Shown here piece after piece: positions 8,877 to 17,614 of a stretch of DNA of 64,000 nucleotides. Under the pieces are notes generated by a model. It had not been told where the DNA came from, did not search any database, and saw nothing but the letters and a program-made list of their open reading frames with translations. Numbering within the stretch: the stretch's first letter is position 1; the number at the start of each line of letters is the position of its first letter. Source of the DNA: Limnochordaceae bacterium. GTDB lineage: Bacteria; Bacillota; Limnochordia; Limnochordales; DUMU01. The translations under genes and the position numbers were made by a program. The stretch covers positions 1-64,000 of the forward strand of contig JADBKQ010000006.1 in assembly GCA_014896305.1 (NCBI GenBank), in the 5' to 3' direction.

Positions 8877-9204
8877 GCCCTTCCTTCAGTTTGCCCAAGA
8901 TCAGGAATATCTGTCATATATTTCTCCGGCCTTCGTTACTGTCAGTGACGCCGTCAGGCCCGGCCGTGGTCTGGCCCGAGGCCGTGGAGTGCCAGCCAGT
9001 ACGTGAATACCCCGACCATCACTCCCCCCATATCTGAGACTTTTCGCCGCCCGGAATACCATACCACCAACTCAGCCCTAACTTCCATGCTGTTCAACAC
9101 GGTGATGATCGTGACCGTATATTTTCCGGCGGTGTTTCTTGCGAGCGTGCGAACGGACTGGCTGCCACGAACGACAAACTCCGCCTGGCATTCCGTGACA
9201 CGAA
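8877..9204. other. Spacer upstream of hppA
   Basis: No coding frame is convincing here. On the minus strand an AT-richer patch (about 8905-8945) with CTGACA and TATATG-like elements could contain the hppA promoter, but spacing is not ideal. The distal part leads into the terminator of the next leftward gene. Confidence 0.4.
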
Positions 9205-9246
9205 TAAAAAGCAGCCTGGCGTTCCTCGTGAACTGGACGCCAGGCT
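9205..9246 (-). terminator. Intrinsic terminator of the SIMPL-domain gene
   Basis: Read on the minus strand, a 10-bp stem (AGCCTGGCGT / ACGCCAGGCT, 9213-9222 with 9237-9246) is followed by GCTTTTTATT (T5 at 9206-9210). It lies 43 bp past the stop of the leftward gene. Confidence 0.82.
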
Positions 9247-9289
9247 GTGGTGTGGAGATTGCCTGAGCGATGCCCTGCGCACTCGGGCG

Positions 9290-10387
9290 CTACCGCCGCA
9301 AGCGACCGGCGGCGGGGGCCGACGTGCTCGTCTCAACTGGGCGGTTCGCAGAGGTTGTGGCTACGGGTCGGGCGAGGAACGTGGCGTGCACGGTGGCGTT
9401 CACCTCGGCCTGGCCGGGCATGACCGGCGTCGGAGCGCTGCCGGCTTCCGCCACAAACTTGGCCACCCGGGCGGTATCCAGCGGGATCGGCCCGCTGCCT
9501 GCGCTGTCTTCGTTCATATTCAACAGCCCGACGATTTCATAGCCGCTGGCAGCCGCCATGACCTTGGCCTTGCGGATGGCGTCGGCCACGGCTTTCTGGA
9601 GTGCTTCCTCGGACGCCCTGGTCAGATCCTGAACCCCATATTGCACGTTCCGGGCGATGTTGGCACCTGCTGCGATTCCTTCATCCAGGACGGCAGCCAC
9701 CTTCGTAAGATCGGTGATGGCCACGGAGAACACGTGTGTCACCACGAAATCGCCGGGCCGGTTCGTGCGCTTGGTTTCGTCCCATTCTTGTTGCTGGTAC
9801 AAGTTGAACTCGACGGTTTTGATCTTGTCCTTGGGGGCGTATTTCTGGAGCACTGTCAGCAAGGCGCCAGCTGCCTGGGCGTTTTCCTGCTGGGCCTCGC
9901 CGGCCGTGCGGGCCCGGGTCTCTACTCCGATCCACACGTAGGCAATGTCCGGTTCGACCTGCACCGATCCATTTCCTTGCACTTGAATCCGCAACAACGG
10001 TCGCTCACCTTCGGTTTGACCCTGCTGCACCTGGCGCTCGGCGGCAGCGGCAACGGGCGTGGCCGGCGTTGCCGGACCAGAGCCAATTGCTTGCGGGAGG
10101 AGGCCAAGGCCCAAGGCAAATGCTAAGCCCAAACCCAGGCCGAGGCCTGGGCCAAGGCTCATCGGCCACGGACGACCGGAACGAACGTCCGCAGGCTGGT
10201 TATTCGCCACCGGGTTGGCAGCTCCTTCCGCGCCACGGACGACCGGAACGTCCGCAGGCCCGGAAGCCACCTTGTCGACGCCGGGGCGCACACTTTGCTC
10301 TGGCGAGCGGGAGGTCGAGTGGGAGGTTGCTTCGAACATGGGCGGAGAGACCGGGTGGCGACGTGGCCGTGATGAGAGGGCAGACAT
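9290..10387 (-). CDS. Exported SIMPL (DUF541) domain protein
   Basis: 365 residues. A long variable N-terminal region (1-75) precedes a Gly/Leu-rich hydrophobic segment (about 76-100, LGPGLGLGLGLAFALGLGLL) that should act as signal or anchor. The SIMPL domain spans about 128-345: IQVQGNGSVQVEPDIAYVWIGVET at its start, a middle region with helix RASEEALQKAVADAIRKAK, and ASGYEIVGLLNMNED. SIMPL proteins such as BP26/Omp28 and YggE are periplasmic or surface-exposed and form oligomeric channels or rings; a general function is not settled. The ATG at 10387 follows AAAGGAG at slightly long spacing. The hydrophobic repeat comes from a GGCC-rich micro-repeat near 10110-10160. Confidence 0.85.
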   Translation of the reverse strand: MSALSSRPRRHPVSPPMFEATSHSTSRSPEQSVRPGVDKVASGPADVPVVRGAEGAANPVANNQPADVRSGRPWPMSLGPGLGLGLGLAFALGLGLLPQAIGSGPATPATPVAAAAERQVQQGQTEGERPLLRIQVQGNGSVQVEPDIAYVWIGVETRARTAGEAQQENAQAAGALLTVLQKYAPKDKIKTVEFNLYQQQEWDETKRTNRPGDFVVTHVFSVAITDLTKVAAVLDEGIAAGANIARNVQYGVQDLTRASEEALQKAVADAIRKAKVMAAASGYEIVGLLNMNEDSAGSGPIPLDTARVAKFVAEAGSAPTPVMPGQAEVNATVHATFLARPVATTSANRPVETSTSAPAAGRLRR

Positions 10388-10937
10388 GATGATCCCACGC
10401 TCCTTTTCGGCAAGCCCGGTTCGGGCCGGTGTGTAAAAACCAGCTACTCAGCCAGGGGCCACCGGCTGGCTTCTGTATGGACAGCGATGGTACCTTCAGC
10501 CGAACTCAGCTATATTGCTCATAATGTTTTGACGCTTGCCAACCGCCTGACGTTCAATGAGCGGCTGGGCAATGATAAGTCAACACCGGCGCAGAGTCCG
10601 CAGTGTCGGAGTTTTGAACCTTTCGGTTGGCGTTTCATGAAGGTTTCACGATGGGGGGGTACGGTGATCCCGTCAGCTAGTCCGGTCCAGTCTGGCCCAC
10701 AGAGTGTTGCCGTCGAGAAGACGCGAGCGGAAGCCTACGAAACGAGGGGCGGGGTGCTGACTGAAACAGTGGGCCTAAACAGGAGGCCGGCAGTTCAAGC
10801 CAATGCAGGCAGGCTGGTAACCGCAGGCCGACACTGATCGCTCAGGCCGACAGCAGCAGGCCGATGGTCGCAGGCCAATGATCGCAAGCTGGTGGTCGCA
10901 GTCGCCGTGGCCGCGGTGGCAAAAGGGGCAGGTAACC
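10388..10937. other. 550-bp spacer between divergent genes
   Basis: This gap separates the leftward SIMPL gene from rightward murT and should hold both promoters. An AT-richer patch at 10508-10560 (TATATTGCTCATAATGTTTTGACG) is the likeliest promoter area. No open frame resembles a protein. The right end is a 14-bp repeat tract described separately. Confidence 0.5.
10810..10912. repeat. 14-bp degenerate tandem repeat upstream of murT
   Basis: Seven units based on CAGGCCGATGGTCG can be laid end to end from 10810 to 10912. All are 14 bp except the second, which is 19 bp. Units at 10843, 10857, 10871 and 10885 are the clearest. The tract stops 9 bp before the murT ribosome-binding site. Confidence 0.82.
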
Positions 10938-12698
10938 ATGGGCGAGCATCAGGGCAAGCGTTCTGGGGCTGGGGGGCCTGTGGGACATCCCGCAACGCAG
11001 CCCATGGGGTACAGCGAAGCGGGCCGCTGGCGGCCTCGGCAGGCATTGCGACTAGCGCTGGCAGTCTTTGTGGCCAAACTGGTCCGCTGGCTGACACGTG
11101 TGCTGAACCGGGGGCACGGGGGCACTTCCTTGCCGGGACGGATCGTCCTATCTCTAGCTCCGGACGCCATTCTGCTCTGGATGCAGCAATTGCGCCGCGG
11201 GGTGGTCGTGGTCACCGGGACCAACGGCAAGACGAGCACCGCCAACTTGATCCGGCTGTTTCTCCGACGGCAGGGTTACCGGGTGGTGGCCAACGCATCC
11301 GGGGCGAACCTCCTGGGCGGAGTGGCTACGGCGCTGGCGTTGGCCACCGATCCCTGGGGCCGGTTGCGGTCGGCGGACTACGCCGTGATCGAGGCGGATG
11401 AACGGATCAGCGAGCGAATCGTGGCCGCGGCCGGGGTCAAGGCCCGGGCCCTGGTGGTGACCAATATTCTCCGCGACCAGCTGGATCGTCTCGCCGAACC
11501 CGAGCTGGTCCGCCAGGCGATCGGCCGGGCAGCGTCCCGTCTGCCGGCGACGGCTCGTCTCTTGCTGAACGCCGATGACCCCGGGGTGGTGCAGCTAGCC
11601 ACCTCCAACCTGGCAGACTCCCCGGTCTCCTCGGATTCCTCAGACCGCCGTGCCCCGTCTTCAGCCACGACAGTGTTCTACGGCTTGGGCGAGGTGACGA
11701 CCGACCGGCCGGGGGCGACTGCCGGCCTGCCAAGAGCTGAAGCTGCGATGCCTGGGGGCGAAGCCGCCTCCGTAGACACGGAGGTGAGGGACAGCGAAAC
11801 CTGCCCGGCCTGCGGTAGTCAGCTCTCCTTTGCCCTCCGCTTCTACTCCCACCTTGGCTTTTACGAGTGTCCCGTGTGTGGCTGGCGGCGACCCGAGCCG
11901 GCCTGGACAGCAGACGCCACGCTCGTCCGGTGTGAACCCGGCGACGACCCAGGCTGGGCGGTGGCGGTGCATGTACCGGATCATACAGAGCCAGTGCGCG
12001 GGGTATTGCCTGGGGAGGCGGCGGCGACAGCCTCGGCGTCCCTACCTGATTCCGTCCGGGTCAAGTTGGCGGCGGCTGGGGTTCACCAGCTGTATAACCT
12101 GCTGGCGGCGGTAGCGACCGTGGCCGAACTGACTGGGCGTTTGCCTCTGCAAGCTGGCGAGATCATTCGTCCGCAGGTGTTCGGCCGCATGGAAAAGGTC
12201 GCGCTCGGCGCGGAGTGGGGTCACCGGGAGCTGGTCCTCGCCTTGACCAAAAACCCGACCGGCGCAAACCAGAACTTGCGCACGCTGGCCGGCGATCAAC
12301 GGGTCCGGTCGGTCATGTTCGTCCTCAATGACCTCGCCGCTGACGGCCGGGATATCTCCTGGATCTGGGATGTCGACTGGAGTCCGGTGGTGGCGCGCAC
12401 CGATTGGACCCTGGTGGCCACTGGGCGGCGAGCGGCCGAGGCGGCCTTGTGCTGGCACTACGCTGGGGTGGCGACGGAGCGTATTCAGGTGCAGCCTTCG
12501 CTGGAAACGGCCATGCGTACGGCGGTGGAGAGCATACCGCCCGGTTCACGCTGCCTGGCGTTGGCAACGTACACCGGACTTTTGCAGTTTCGACACCTGT
12601 TGGCGACCCGCCATTGGGTCTCGTGGTACTGGGAGCAGGACGATCAGACCGATCCCGAACAGGACAGTGGCCTGCTCTCCCCGTTGACGTCGATGTGA
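10938..12698 (+). CDS. murT: Lipid II amidotransferase ligase subunit MurT
   Basis: MurT with GatD amidates the alpha-carboxyl of D-Glu in lipid II to D-isoGln. The 586-residue product shows an N-terminal basic/hydrophobic segment, a Mur-ligase central domain with P-loop GTNGKTST (94-101), and the family's ribbon zinc finger (CPACG and, about 25 residues on, CPVCGW). The C-terminal DUF1727 domain has LVLALTKNPTGANQNLRTL and ADGRDISWIWDVDW, the segment that in characterised MurT supplies an Asp to the GatD catalytic triad. The start ATG 10938 is set by AAAAGGGGCAGG. It is longer than typical MurT (about 440) because of an extended N-terminus and Ala/Ser/Gly-rich insertions around the zinc finger. 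It is co-transcribed with gatD. Confidence 0.95.
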   Translation: MGEHQGKRSGAGGPVGHPATQPMGYSEAGRWRPRQALRLALAVFVAKLVRWLTRVLNRGHGGTSLPGRIVLSLAPDAILLWMQQLRRGVVVVTGTNGKTSTANLIRLFLRRQGYRVVANASGANLLGGVATALALATDPWGRLRSADYAVIEADERISERIVAAAGVKARALVVTNILRDQLDRLAEPELVRQAIGRAASRLPATARLLLNADDPGVVQLATSNLADSPVSSDSSDRRAPSSATTVFYGLGEVTTDRPGATAGLPRAEAAMPGGEAASVDTEVRDSETCPACGSQLSFALRFYSHLGFYECPVCGWRRPEPAWTADATLVRCEPGDDPGWAVAVHVPDHTEPVRGVLPGEAAATASASLPDSVRVKLAAAGVHQLYNLLAAVATVAELTGRLPLQAGEIIRPQVFGRMEKVALGAEWGHRELVLALTKNPTGANQNLRTLAGDQRVRSVMFVLNDLAADGRDISWIWDVDWSPVVARTDWTLVATGRRAAEAALCWHYAGVATERIQVQPSLETAMRTAVESIPPGSRCLALATYTGLLQFRHLLATRHWVSWYWEQDDQTDPEQDSGLLSPLTSM

Positions 12699-12712
12699 AG
12701 GAGGTTGGGTTG

Positions 12713-13627
12713 ATGCGCTCGCTGCAGGTGGTTCAACTGGCGCCAGAGCGGTTGGGGTTGTACGGCGACCGGGGAAACGCCATCGCTTTGACCGTACGTG
12801 CCCAGCGTCTGGGGATTCTGTGTGAACGGCACAGCGCTGAGCATATCGACGGCCAGATGCTAGCTCAAGCTGACATCCTTCTGATTGGCGGCGGCGCAGA
12901 CGAGGCGCAACGGGGGATCGCGCAGGAGTTTCGTCAATACCGTCGTGAACTCGCCGCCGCCATCGACGATGGGCTGGTAGTGCTGGCGATTTGTGGCGGC
13001 TACCAACTGTTGGGGCTGTACTACCGTACCGCTGGCGGCGACGAACTGCCAGGGGCGGGGGTGCTCAATATTTGGACGCAAGCAGGGACGCCCCGTTTGG
13101 TGGGGAACATCGTTACGTATGCCCGGTTGGAGTTTTCCAACTTCCCGGCGCCCGTAGTTCCTACGGAGACAGCCCTACGAGGGCAGAATAGGGTACGGCT
13201 TCGTGGCCTCCCCGGCGAGGCCTCCGAACAATTCACCGGCAGCTGTTCCTCTCTGGGCGAGCGCGAGGTCGAGTTGGTGGGGTATGAGAACCATTCCGGC
13301 CGGACGTACCTGGGAGAGGGGGTCCGTCCGTTGGGCCGGGTGGTGTGGGGATTTGGTAACAACGGGCGGGATCGAACCGAGGGTGCGGTCTGGCGTCATG
13401 TGGTAGGGACATACCTGCATGGCCCGGTGCTGCCCAAGAACCCGGTGCTGGCCGATCAACTGATTTTGTGGGCCCTGGAGCGGCGCGGCGAGTCGTTTCC
13501 AGGCCTGCGTGGGGATCTGCCAGCGATGGATTGGGAAAACCTGGCTCATCAGGACGCCGTACAACTGGCCCGGCGCGAGGCGAGTGTGCTGGGGAGGATC
13601 GGGCGGCGGCTGAGCTGGCTAAGTTGA
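12713..13627 (+). CDS. gatD: Lipid II glutamine amidotransferase subunit GatD
   Basis: A class I glutamine amidotransferase (CobB/CobQ-like) that supplies ammonia to MurT. The nucleophile is Cys94 in LAICGGYQLLG. The catalytic His lies in GTYLHGPVLPKNP near the C-terminus. There is an oxyanion GGGADEAQ near 59-66. The AAGGAGG at 12698-12704 overlaps the last base of the murT stop, and ATG 12713 starts 14 bp after murT, so the two are translationally linked. At 304 residues it is about 60 longer than usual; the excess is a Pro/Glu/Arg-rich insert (about 143-180) before the VELVGYENHSGRT strand. Confidence 0.95.
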   Translation: MRSLQVVQLAPERLGLYGDRGNAIALTVRAQRLGILCERHSAEHIDGQMLAQADILLIGGGADEAQRGIAQEFRQYRRELAAAIDDGLVVLAICGGYQLLGLYYRTAGGDELPGAGVLNIWTQAGTPRLVGNIVTYARLEFSNFPAPVVPTETALRGQNRVRLRGLPGEASEQFTGSCSSLGEREVELVGYENHSGRTYLGEGVRPLGRVVWGFGNNGRDRTEGAVWRHVVGTYLHGPVLPKNPVLADQLILWALERRGESFPGLRGDLPAMDWENLAHQDAVQLARREASVLGRIGRRLSWLS

Positions 13628-13710
13628 GCCATTGTGCAGGCCACGAAGTCAGGCCAAGGCGTGGCGTAGTGTGGTTGGCAGAAGCTCAGCCATTGTGCAA
13701 TGTCATGAAG
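13621..13710. repeat. Paired imperfect direct repeat
   Basis: About 28 bp beginning AAG and sharing AGCCATTGTGCA (13627-13638 and 13688-13699) occurs twice with a 61-bp period in the short gap between gatD and the response-regulator gene. Only the 12-bp core is perfect. Confidence 0.6.
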
Positions 13711-13755
13711 CAAGCCACAGGCCGGTGCAGTTCGTAAACAAAGGTGGAACGGGTC

Positions 13756-14505
13756 ATGCGAGTACTGGTCGTCGAAGACGATCCCCCGCTGGCCGAAGCT
13801 GTCTGCCGGCGGTTGCGGGAAGAGGGGCTGGCGGTTGACTGGGCGGCGGATGGCGACGAAGCCAATACCATGGTGGAGCTCACCCGGTATGACCTCATCA
13901 TTCTGGACTGGCTGCTGCCCGGGAGGGATGGCGTGACGCTGCTTCGCCAGTGGCGGCAGCACCGGGTCTTCACGCCGGTACTGATTCTGACGGCTCGAGA
14001 CCAGGTGGATAACCGCGTCGAAGGGCTGGATGCAGGGGCCGATGACTATCTGGTCAAGCCGTTCGCTTTTCCAGAGCTCCTGGCCCGAGTGCGGGCGTTG
14101 TTACGGCGGGAGGCAGCCTACCAGCGGGATCCAGTGCTGCGGGTGGGTAATCTGGAGCTGGACACGGTTCACCGGGTGGTGAAACGGGCAGGCAATACGA
14201 TTGAACTCACGAACAAAGAGTATGCCATTCTGGAGTACCTGATGCGCCACCCAGGGCAGGTCCTGACTCGCACCCAGATTGCTGAGCACGTGTGGGACTA
14301 TGACTTCACCGGCAGCTCGAACGTTGTCGATGTGTATATCTACAACTTGCGCCGCAAGATCGGCGATGAAGGAGAGCCCCGGGTGATCCGGACCATCCGG
14401 GGGGCGGGTTATCAACTGAGGGGGTCGTCATCTGCAGGGGACGATGGTGCGGCCCAGGCGGCACCGCCCGAGAACGCGCCCGACACCAGGGGCGTCCAAC
14501 CGTGA
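13756..14505 (+). CDS. OmpR/PhoB-family response regulator
   Basis: 249 residues. An N-terminal receiver domain (about 1-115) has the acidic pair in VVEDD, the phosphoacceptor Asp in LIILDWLLPG, a Thr in ILTARD and Lys in YLVKPF. A C-terminal winged-helix DNA-binding domain (about 130-225) has LTNKEYAILEYLMRHPGQVLTRTQI and NVVDVYIYNLRRKI. ATG 13756 has AAAGGTGG eight bases upstream. Its stop overlaps the kinase start by four bases, showing translational coupling. The gene lies 128 bp after gatD and may or may not share the murT-gatD transcript. The input stimulus is unknown. Confidence 0.95.
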   Translation: MRVLVVEDDPPLAEAVCRRLREEGLAVDWAADGDEANTMVELTRYDLIILDWLLPGRDGVTLLRQWRQHRVFTPVLILTARDQVDNRVEGLDAGADDYLVKPFAFPELLARVRALLRREAAYQRDPVLRVGNLELDTVHRVVKRAGNTIELTNKEYAILEYLMRHPGQVLTRTQIAEHVWDYDFTGSSNVVDVYIYNLRRKIGDEGEPRVIRTIRGAGYQLRGSSSAGDDGAAQAAPPENAPDTRGVQP

Positions 14506-16391
14506 ACCGCCAGTCCTTCGTTGCGGGCCGATGGCTTCGTCCGTCTGAAAGGCTCTCCTTCCTGGATCGCGTCAACTTGCGCCTGCGACTTGCTCTGCTG
14601 TATGGCCTAGTGACGACGTTACTCCTGGTTGCTTTTGGGGTTGGCCTATACTCCACTCTGGAACGGCTGGCTTTAGCCGACCAGGCTGATTTGCTGGCGG
14701 CCAATGCACGGGCTGTGGCGACCGATCTGGAAATCCACGATGGCATCTTGCGCTGGCATTCGCCGACGACGAGCTGGACACCGGGGATGCTGGTCGCCCT
14801 GTACGATGCCGATGGGCGGCTGATCGGACGTACTCCGACGCCGGCCCCGGCCGAAGAATTACTTTTCCCCTCACGGCTGCAGCTCGGTGAGGTGGCTAGC
14901 AGCGATCCCAGGATCGCCGGTACCCTGACAACCCGGGAGGTGTTGCATCCACCCGATCAAGGCGAATGGATGCGGGTAACGCTGCCTTTGACCGGCGCCC
15001 TCGGTGAGGAACGGGCGGCGGTTGGCCGGTCCGACGTGAGCGTAACGGTGATTGGCTATCTGCAGGTGGCGCGTTCCCTTGAACCCGTGGAAGCGACCCT
15101 GCATCGCCTCCTGGTGTTGCTCCTGACCTTGATCCCGCTGGCGGTGGTGGGAGCCAGTGTTGGCGGGTACTTCCTGGCGGGCCGAGCGCTGCGCCCAATC
15201 GATGCCATGGTGGATACGGCCGAACAGATCGACCGGGAGAATCTGTCCCAACGGCTTCCAGAGCCGAGAACGAACGACGAGGTGGCACGGCTGGCCCGGA
15301 CATTCAACCGGCTGCTTGAGCGGTTGGAAGAAGGCTTCCGGCGGGAGCGGCAGTTCACCGCCGATGCTTCTCATGAATTGCGCACGCCCACCGCTGTCAT
15401 CCTGGCCCAGGCACAGGCGGCACGGGCTCGGGAACGTTCAGCCGGGGAGTATGAGCGTACCCTCGATACCATCGCGGCGGAAGCCCAGCATATGAGCCGG
15501 CTGCTCGACCAGCTCCTCTTTCTGGCCCGAGCCGACGCAGGCGTGGACGTACTGGAACGGGAGCGGATCGACGTAGCTGAACTGGCGGAGAGTGTGACGG
15601 CGCAGATGCAGGAAAGCGCCGCCAGGCGAGGCATCACGCTGCAGTTCGTTCCGCCCGGTCCGGAGCTGAAGGAGGCGGCAACCACGGCGATGCCGGCGCC
15701 AATGCCAAAGTCGTCACAGACGACGGTGTCGTTGCCACCGCCGACATCGATGTCAAAGTCATCCCAGACGCCGACGTTGTTTCCGACGCCCCCGTCGGTG
15801 CCCGCGTCGATACCGGCTCTCACCACTTGGGTGATGGGTGACCAGACCCGGCTGATGCAGGTCTTCTTGAACCTTATCGATAACGCCCTGCGTTACTGCC
15901 CCCGGGGGAGTCACGTGCGAGTGCAAGTCAGGGCGAAAGAAGGCTGGGTGGTGGCAGAGGTGGCCGACGATGGGCCAGGCATTCCGTCGCAGCACCTGAG
16001 CCACCTGTTCGAGCGGTTCTACCGCTTGGACCAGGCCCGCAGTCGGCGGCGGCTGCCACGGACGGTTGGCGACGGGGCTGGGGCACGGGCTACGGTTAAG
16101 GATGTCGGCGAGCGCGCCGGCATGAGGGGAGGCATGGGCGAAGGCACTGGCACGGATGTGGGTTTGCCTGCCGGTCCAGGTGAACACGTGGGCGTAGCCA
16201 CAGACTCGGACATGGACTCCGGACCCGGCTCAGGCCTGGGCACAGGAACCGGCCTTGGCCTGGCCATCGTCCGCTCCATCGTGAACGCACATGACGGGCA
16301 TGTTGAAGTCGAGAGCACGGTCGGACAGGGGACGACCTTCCGCGTATTCTTGCCGGCCTTGACCTCTCATTCTCTTACTCGTGACTCGTGA
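14502..16391 (+). CDS. Sensor histidine kinase with low-complexity insertions in the catalytic domain
   Basis: 629 residues from GTG 14502 (overlapping the regulator stop). Layout: TM1 about 28-51, a periplasmic domain to about 200, TM2 about 203-226, HAMP about 227-280, HisKA with phosphoacceptor His291 in DASHELRTP, and HATPase with N-box NLIDNALRYCP (457-467), G1 DDGPGIP (489-495) and G2 GTGLGLAIV (582-590). Two inserts are unusual. One is a Pro/Ser/Thr stretch at about 392-440 between the dimerisation and ATPase parts. The other is a 65-residue Gly/Asp/Ala-rich stretch at about 513-580 inside the ATP lid, which is normally about 10-20 residues. All catalytic motifs remain. It pairs with the adjacent regulator; the signal is unknown. 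Confidence 0.93.
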   Translation: MNRQSFVAGRWLRPSERLSFLDRVNLRLRLALLYGLVTTLLLVAFGVGLYSTLERLALADQADLLAANARAVATDLEIHDGILRWHSPTTSWTPGMLVALYDADGRLIGRTPTPAPAEELLFPSRLQLGEVASSDPRIAGTLTTREVLHPPDQGEWMRVTLPLTGALGEERAAVGRSDVSVTVIGYLQVARSLEPVEATLHRLLVLLLTLIPLAVVGASVGGYFLAGRALRPIDAMVDTAEQIDRENLSQRLPEPRTNDEVARLARTFNRLLERLEEGFRRERQFTADASHELRTPTAVILAQAQAARARERSAGEYERTLDTIAAEAQHMSRLLDQLLFLARADAGVDVLERERIDVAELAESVTAQMQESAARRGITLQFVPPGPELKEAATTAMPAPMPKSSQTTVSLPPPTSMSKSSQTPTLFPTPPSVPASIPALTTWVMGDQTRLMQVFLNLIDNALRYCPRGSHVRVQVRAKEGWVVAEVADDGPGIPSQHLSHLFERFYRLDQARSRRRLPRTVGDGAGARATVKDVGERAGMRGGMGEGTGTDVGLPAGPGEHVGVATDSDMDSGPGSGLGTGTGLGLAIVRSIVNAHDGHVEVESTVGQGTTFRVFLPALTSHSLTRDS

Positions 16392-16398
16392 GGAGCAA

Positions 16399-16842
16399 TC
16401 ATATTAAGGGACGAAGCAGGGCTCGCACGGGGCTGGCCTCTGCTCCCGGCAGGCGCAGAGGCAAGACGATGAGTTCATACCAGCCAGCCGCGACCTGGCG
16501 GAGGTCGATTCCTTCAACGATAGCGATGCCGGCGGCCAGCAGCCTCCGGTGAACCGGGGCCGAACCGATGGACTGCTCGTAGGGCTCGATCGACAGGTAG
16601 TCGATGCCGATGAGGGCGACGCCATGGCGCACCAGCAGGTCGGCGGCATCCGGCAGAAGACCGACGAAGTCCGGGTGGAACTGAGGGGCGGCGAGCAGGG
16701 AACGAGCGGAGTTGGCTGTGCGTAGCAGCAGCCGCATGGGCCAGCCCCTGGCCGTAGCTTGCTTCAGGATCGGGCAGAGGAGAAGTCTCGCACTTCGTCG
16801 GTTTCGTCGGAGGTCCGTCCGTTCCTGCAGGGCCTTGCACAT
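16399..16842 (-). pseudogene. 5'-truncated cyclase (KynB-like arylformamidase family) remnant
   Basis: The 147-codon frame carries only the C-terminal half of the metal-dependent cyclase/arylformamidase family. LLLRTANSARSLLAAPQFHPDF is followed by PDAADLLVRHGVALIGIDYLSIEP, PVHRRLLAAGIAIVEGIDL and a final WYELIVLPLRLPGAEASPVRALLRP. The N-terminal part with the metal-binding HxGTHxDxPxH signature is absent, and I do not find it in other frames of the upstream sequence, which is instead spacer and 20-bp repeats. The first 36 codons (MCKALQERTDLRR...) do not resemble the family. I read it as a decayed gene, perhaps truncated by the event that left the repeat tract. A retained short protein is possible but would lack its active site. 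Confidence 0.75.
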
Positions 16843-17017
16843 CCAATTAACCCACGAGCATGGCTCCGGGCTTGCACCTGCGCTGGCCGGGAGCGGTACG
16901 AGGCAGAGTTCTCACGTGACTGCGCGTAGCGGATGGAGTCCGAACGGTATAATAGAGGAGATCGGTGCAACTTATCGTTTGACGTAGAAGAACCTGGCCC
17001 CTGAGTGCAGAACCGAG

Positions 17018-17225
17018 AAACCGAGCACAGGACCAGGCTATCGAACACAGGACCGAGAAGCAGGCCGTCGAGCACGGGGCCAGGCAATGGAACTCAGGAA
17101 CGGGTGTTTGAGCACAGGAACGGGACATTGAGGAATGGGACATCAAGCATAAGGCCGAGACACCGAGCACAGAACCGGGCCGTCGAGCGCAGGAGTGGGA
17201 CCGAGAGCACAGGAATGACACAGGG
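17018..17225. repeat. 20-bp degenerate tandem repeat
   Basis: Units based on GAGCACAGGAACGGGACATT follow each other from about 17018 to 17225. Seven of nine are exactly 20 bp; the other two carry extra bases (27 and 35 bp). The tract fills the gap between the truncated cyclase and the phasin-like gene, ending about 30 bp before the ATG at 17258. Confidence 0.82.
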
Positions 17226-17257
17226 TTGGGGCACAGCACACAGGAGGGGGTCGCGAC

Positions 17258-17578
17258 ATGTCAGAGGGAAGTAGCCTGTTGGGACGGTGGCTCTTGGCCG
17301 GGCTGGGGCTGGCCGCGCTGACGCGAGAGAAGGCAGAGGAGCTGCTACAGGACCTGGTGCGGCGGGGCGAAATCACCCGGGATGAGGCCACCCGCCTGGG
17401 CCAGGAGATTCGTGAACGGGCGCTGGGCCAGCGGAGTGAGTGGCGGCAACGGCTGGACGAGGAGGGCCAGAAGTTTTGGGCTTCAGCCGGGGTGGCCACT
17501 CGGGCTGAGCTGGAGGAGTTGCGGCGCAAGGTGGCGGCTCTGGAGGAAAGGCTCGACCGGCAGGATACCGTTCAGTAG
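17258..17578 (+). CDS. Phasin-like coiled-coil protein
   Basis: 106 residues. A short hydrophobic N-terminal helix (LLGRWLLAGLGLAALTREKAEELL) resembles the start of phasin/PhaI-type and polyhydroxyalkanoate-synthesis-regulator proteins. It is followed by a charged helix (DLVRRGEITRDEATRLGQEI) and a C-terminal heptad-patterned coiled coil (about 78-102, TRAELEELRRKVAALEERLDRQ). The stop lies 36 bp before the likely start of the UbiB-family gene. Small proteins of this type often precede an ABC1 kinase gene. No phaC or other polyester gene is present, so a polyhydroxyalkanoate role is not supported by context. AGGAGGGGG precedes the ATG. Confidence 0.65.
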   Translation: MSEGSSLLGRWLLAGLGLAALTREKAEELLQDLVRRGEITRDEATRLGQEIRERALGQRSEWRQRLDEEGQKFWASAGVATRAELEELRRKVAALEERLDRQDTVQ

Positions 17579-17614
17579 CAGGAACATGTGGGCGGGTGGG
17601 CAGGTCGTGAACGG

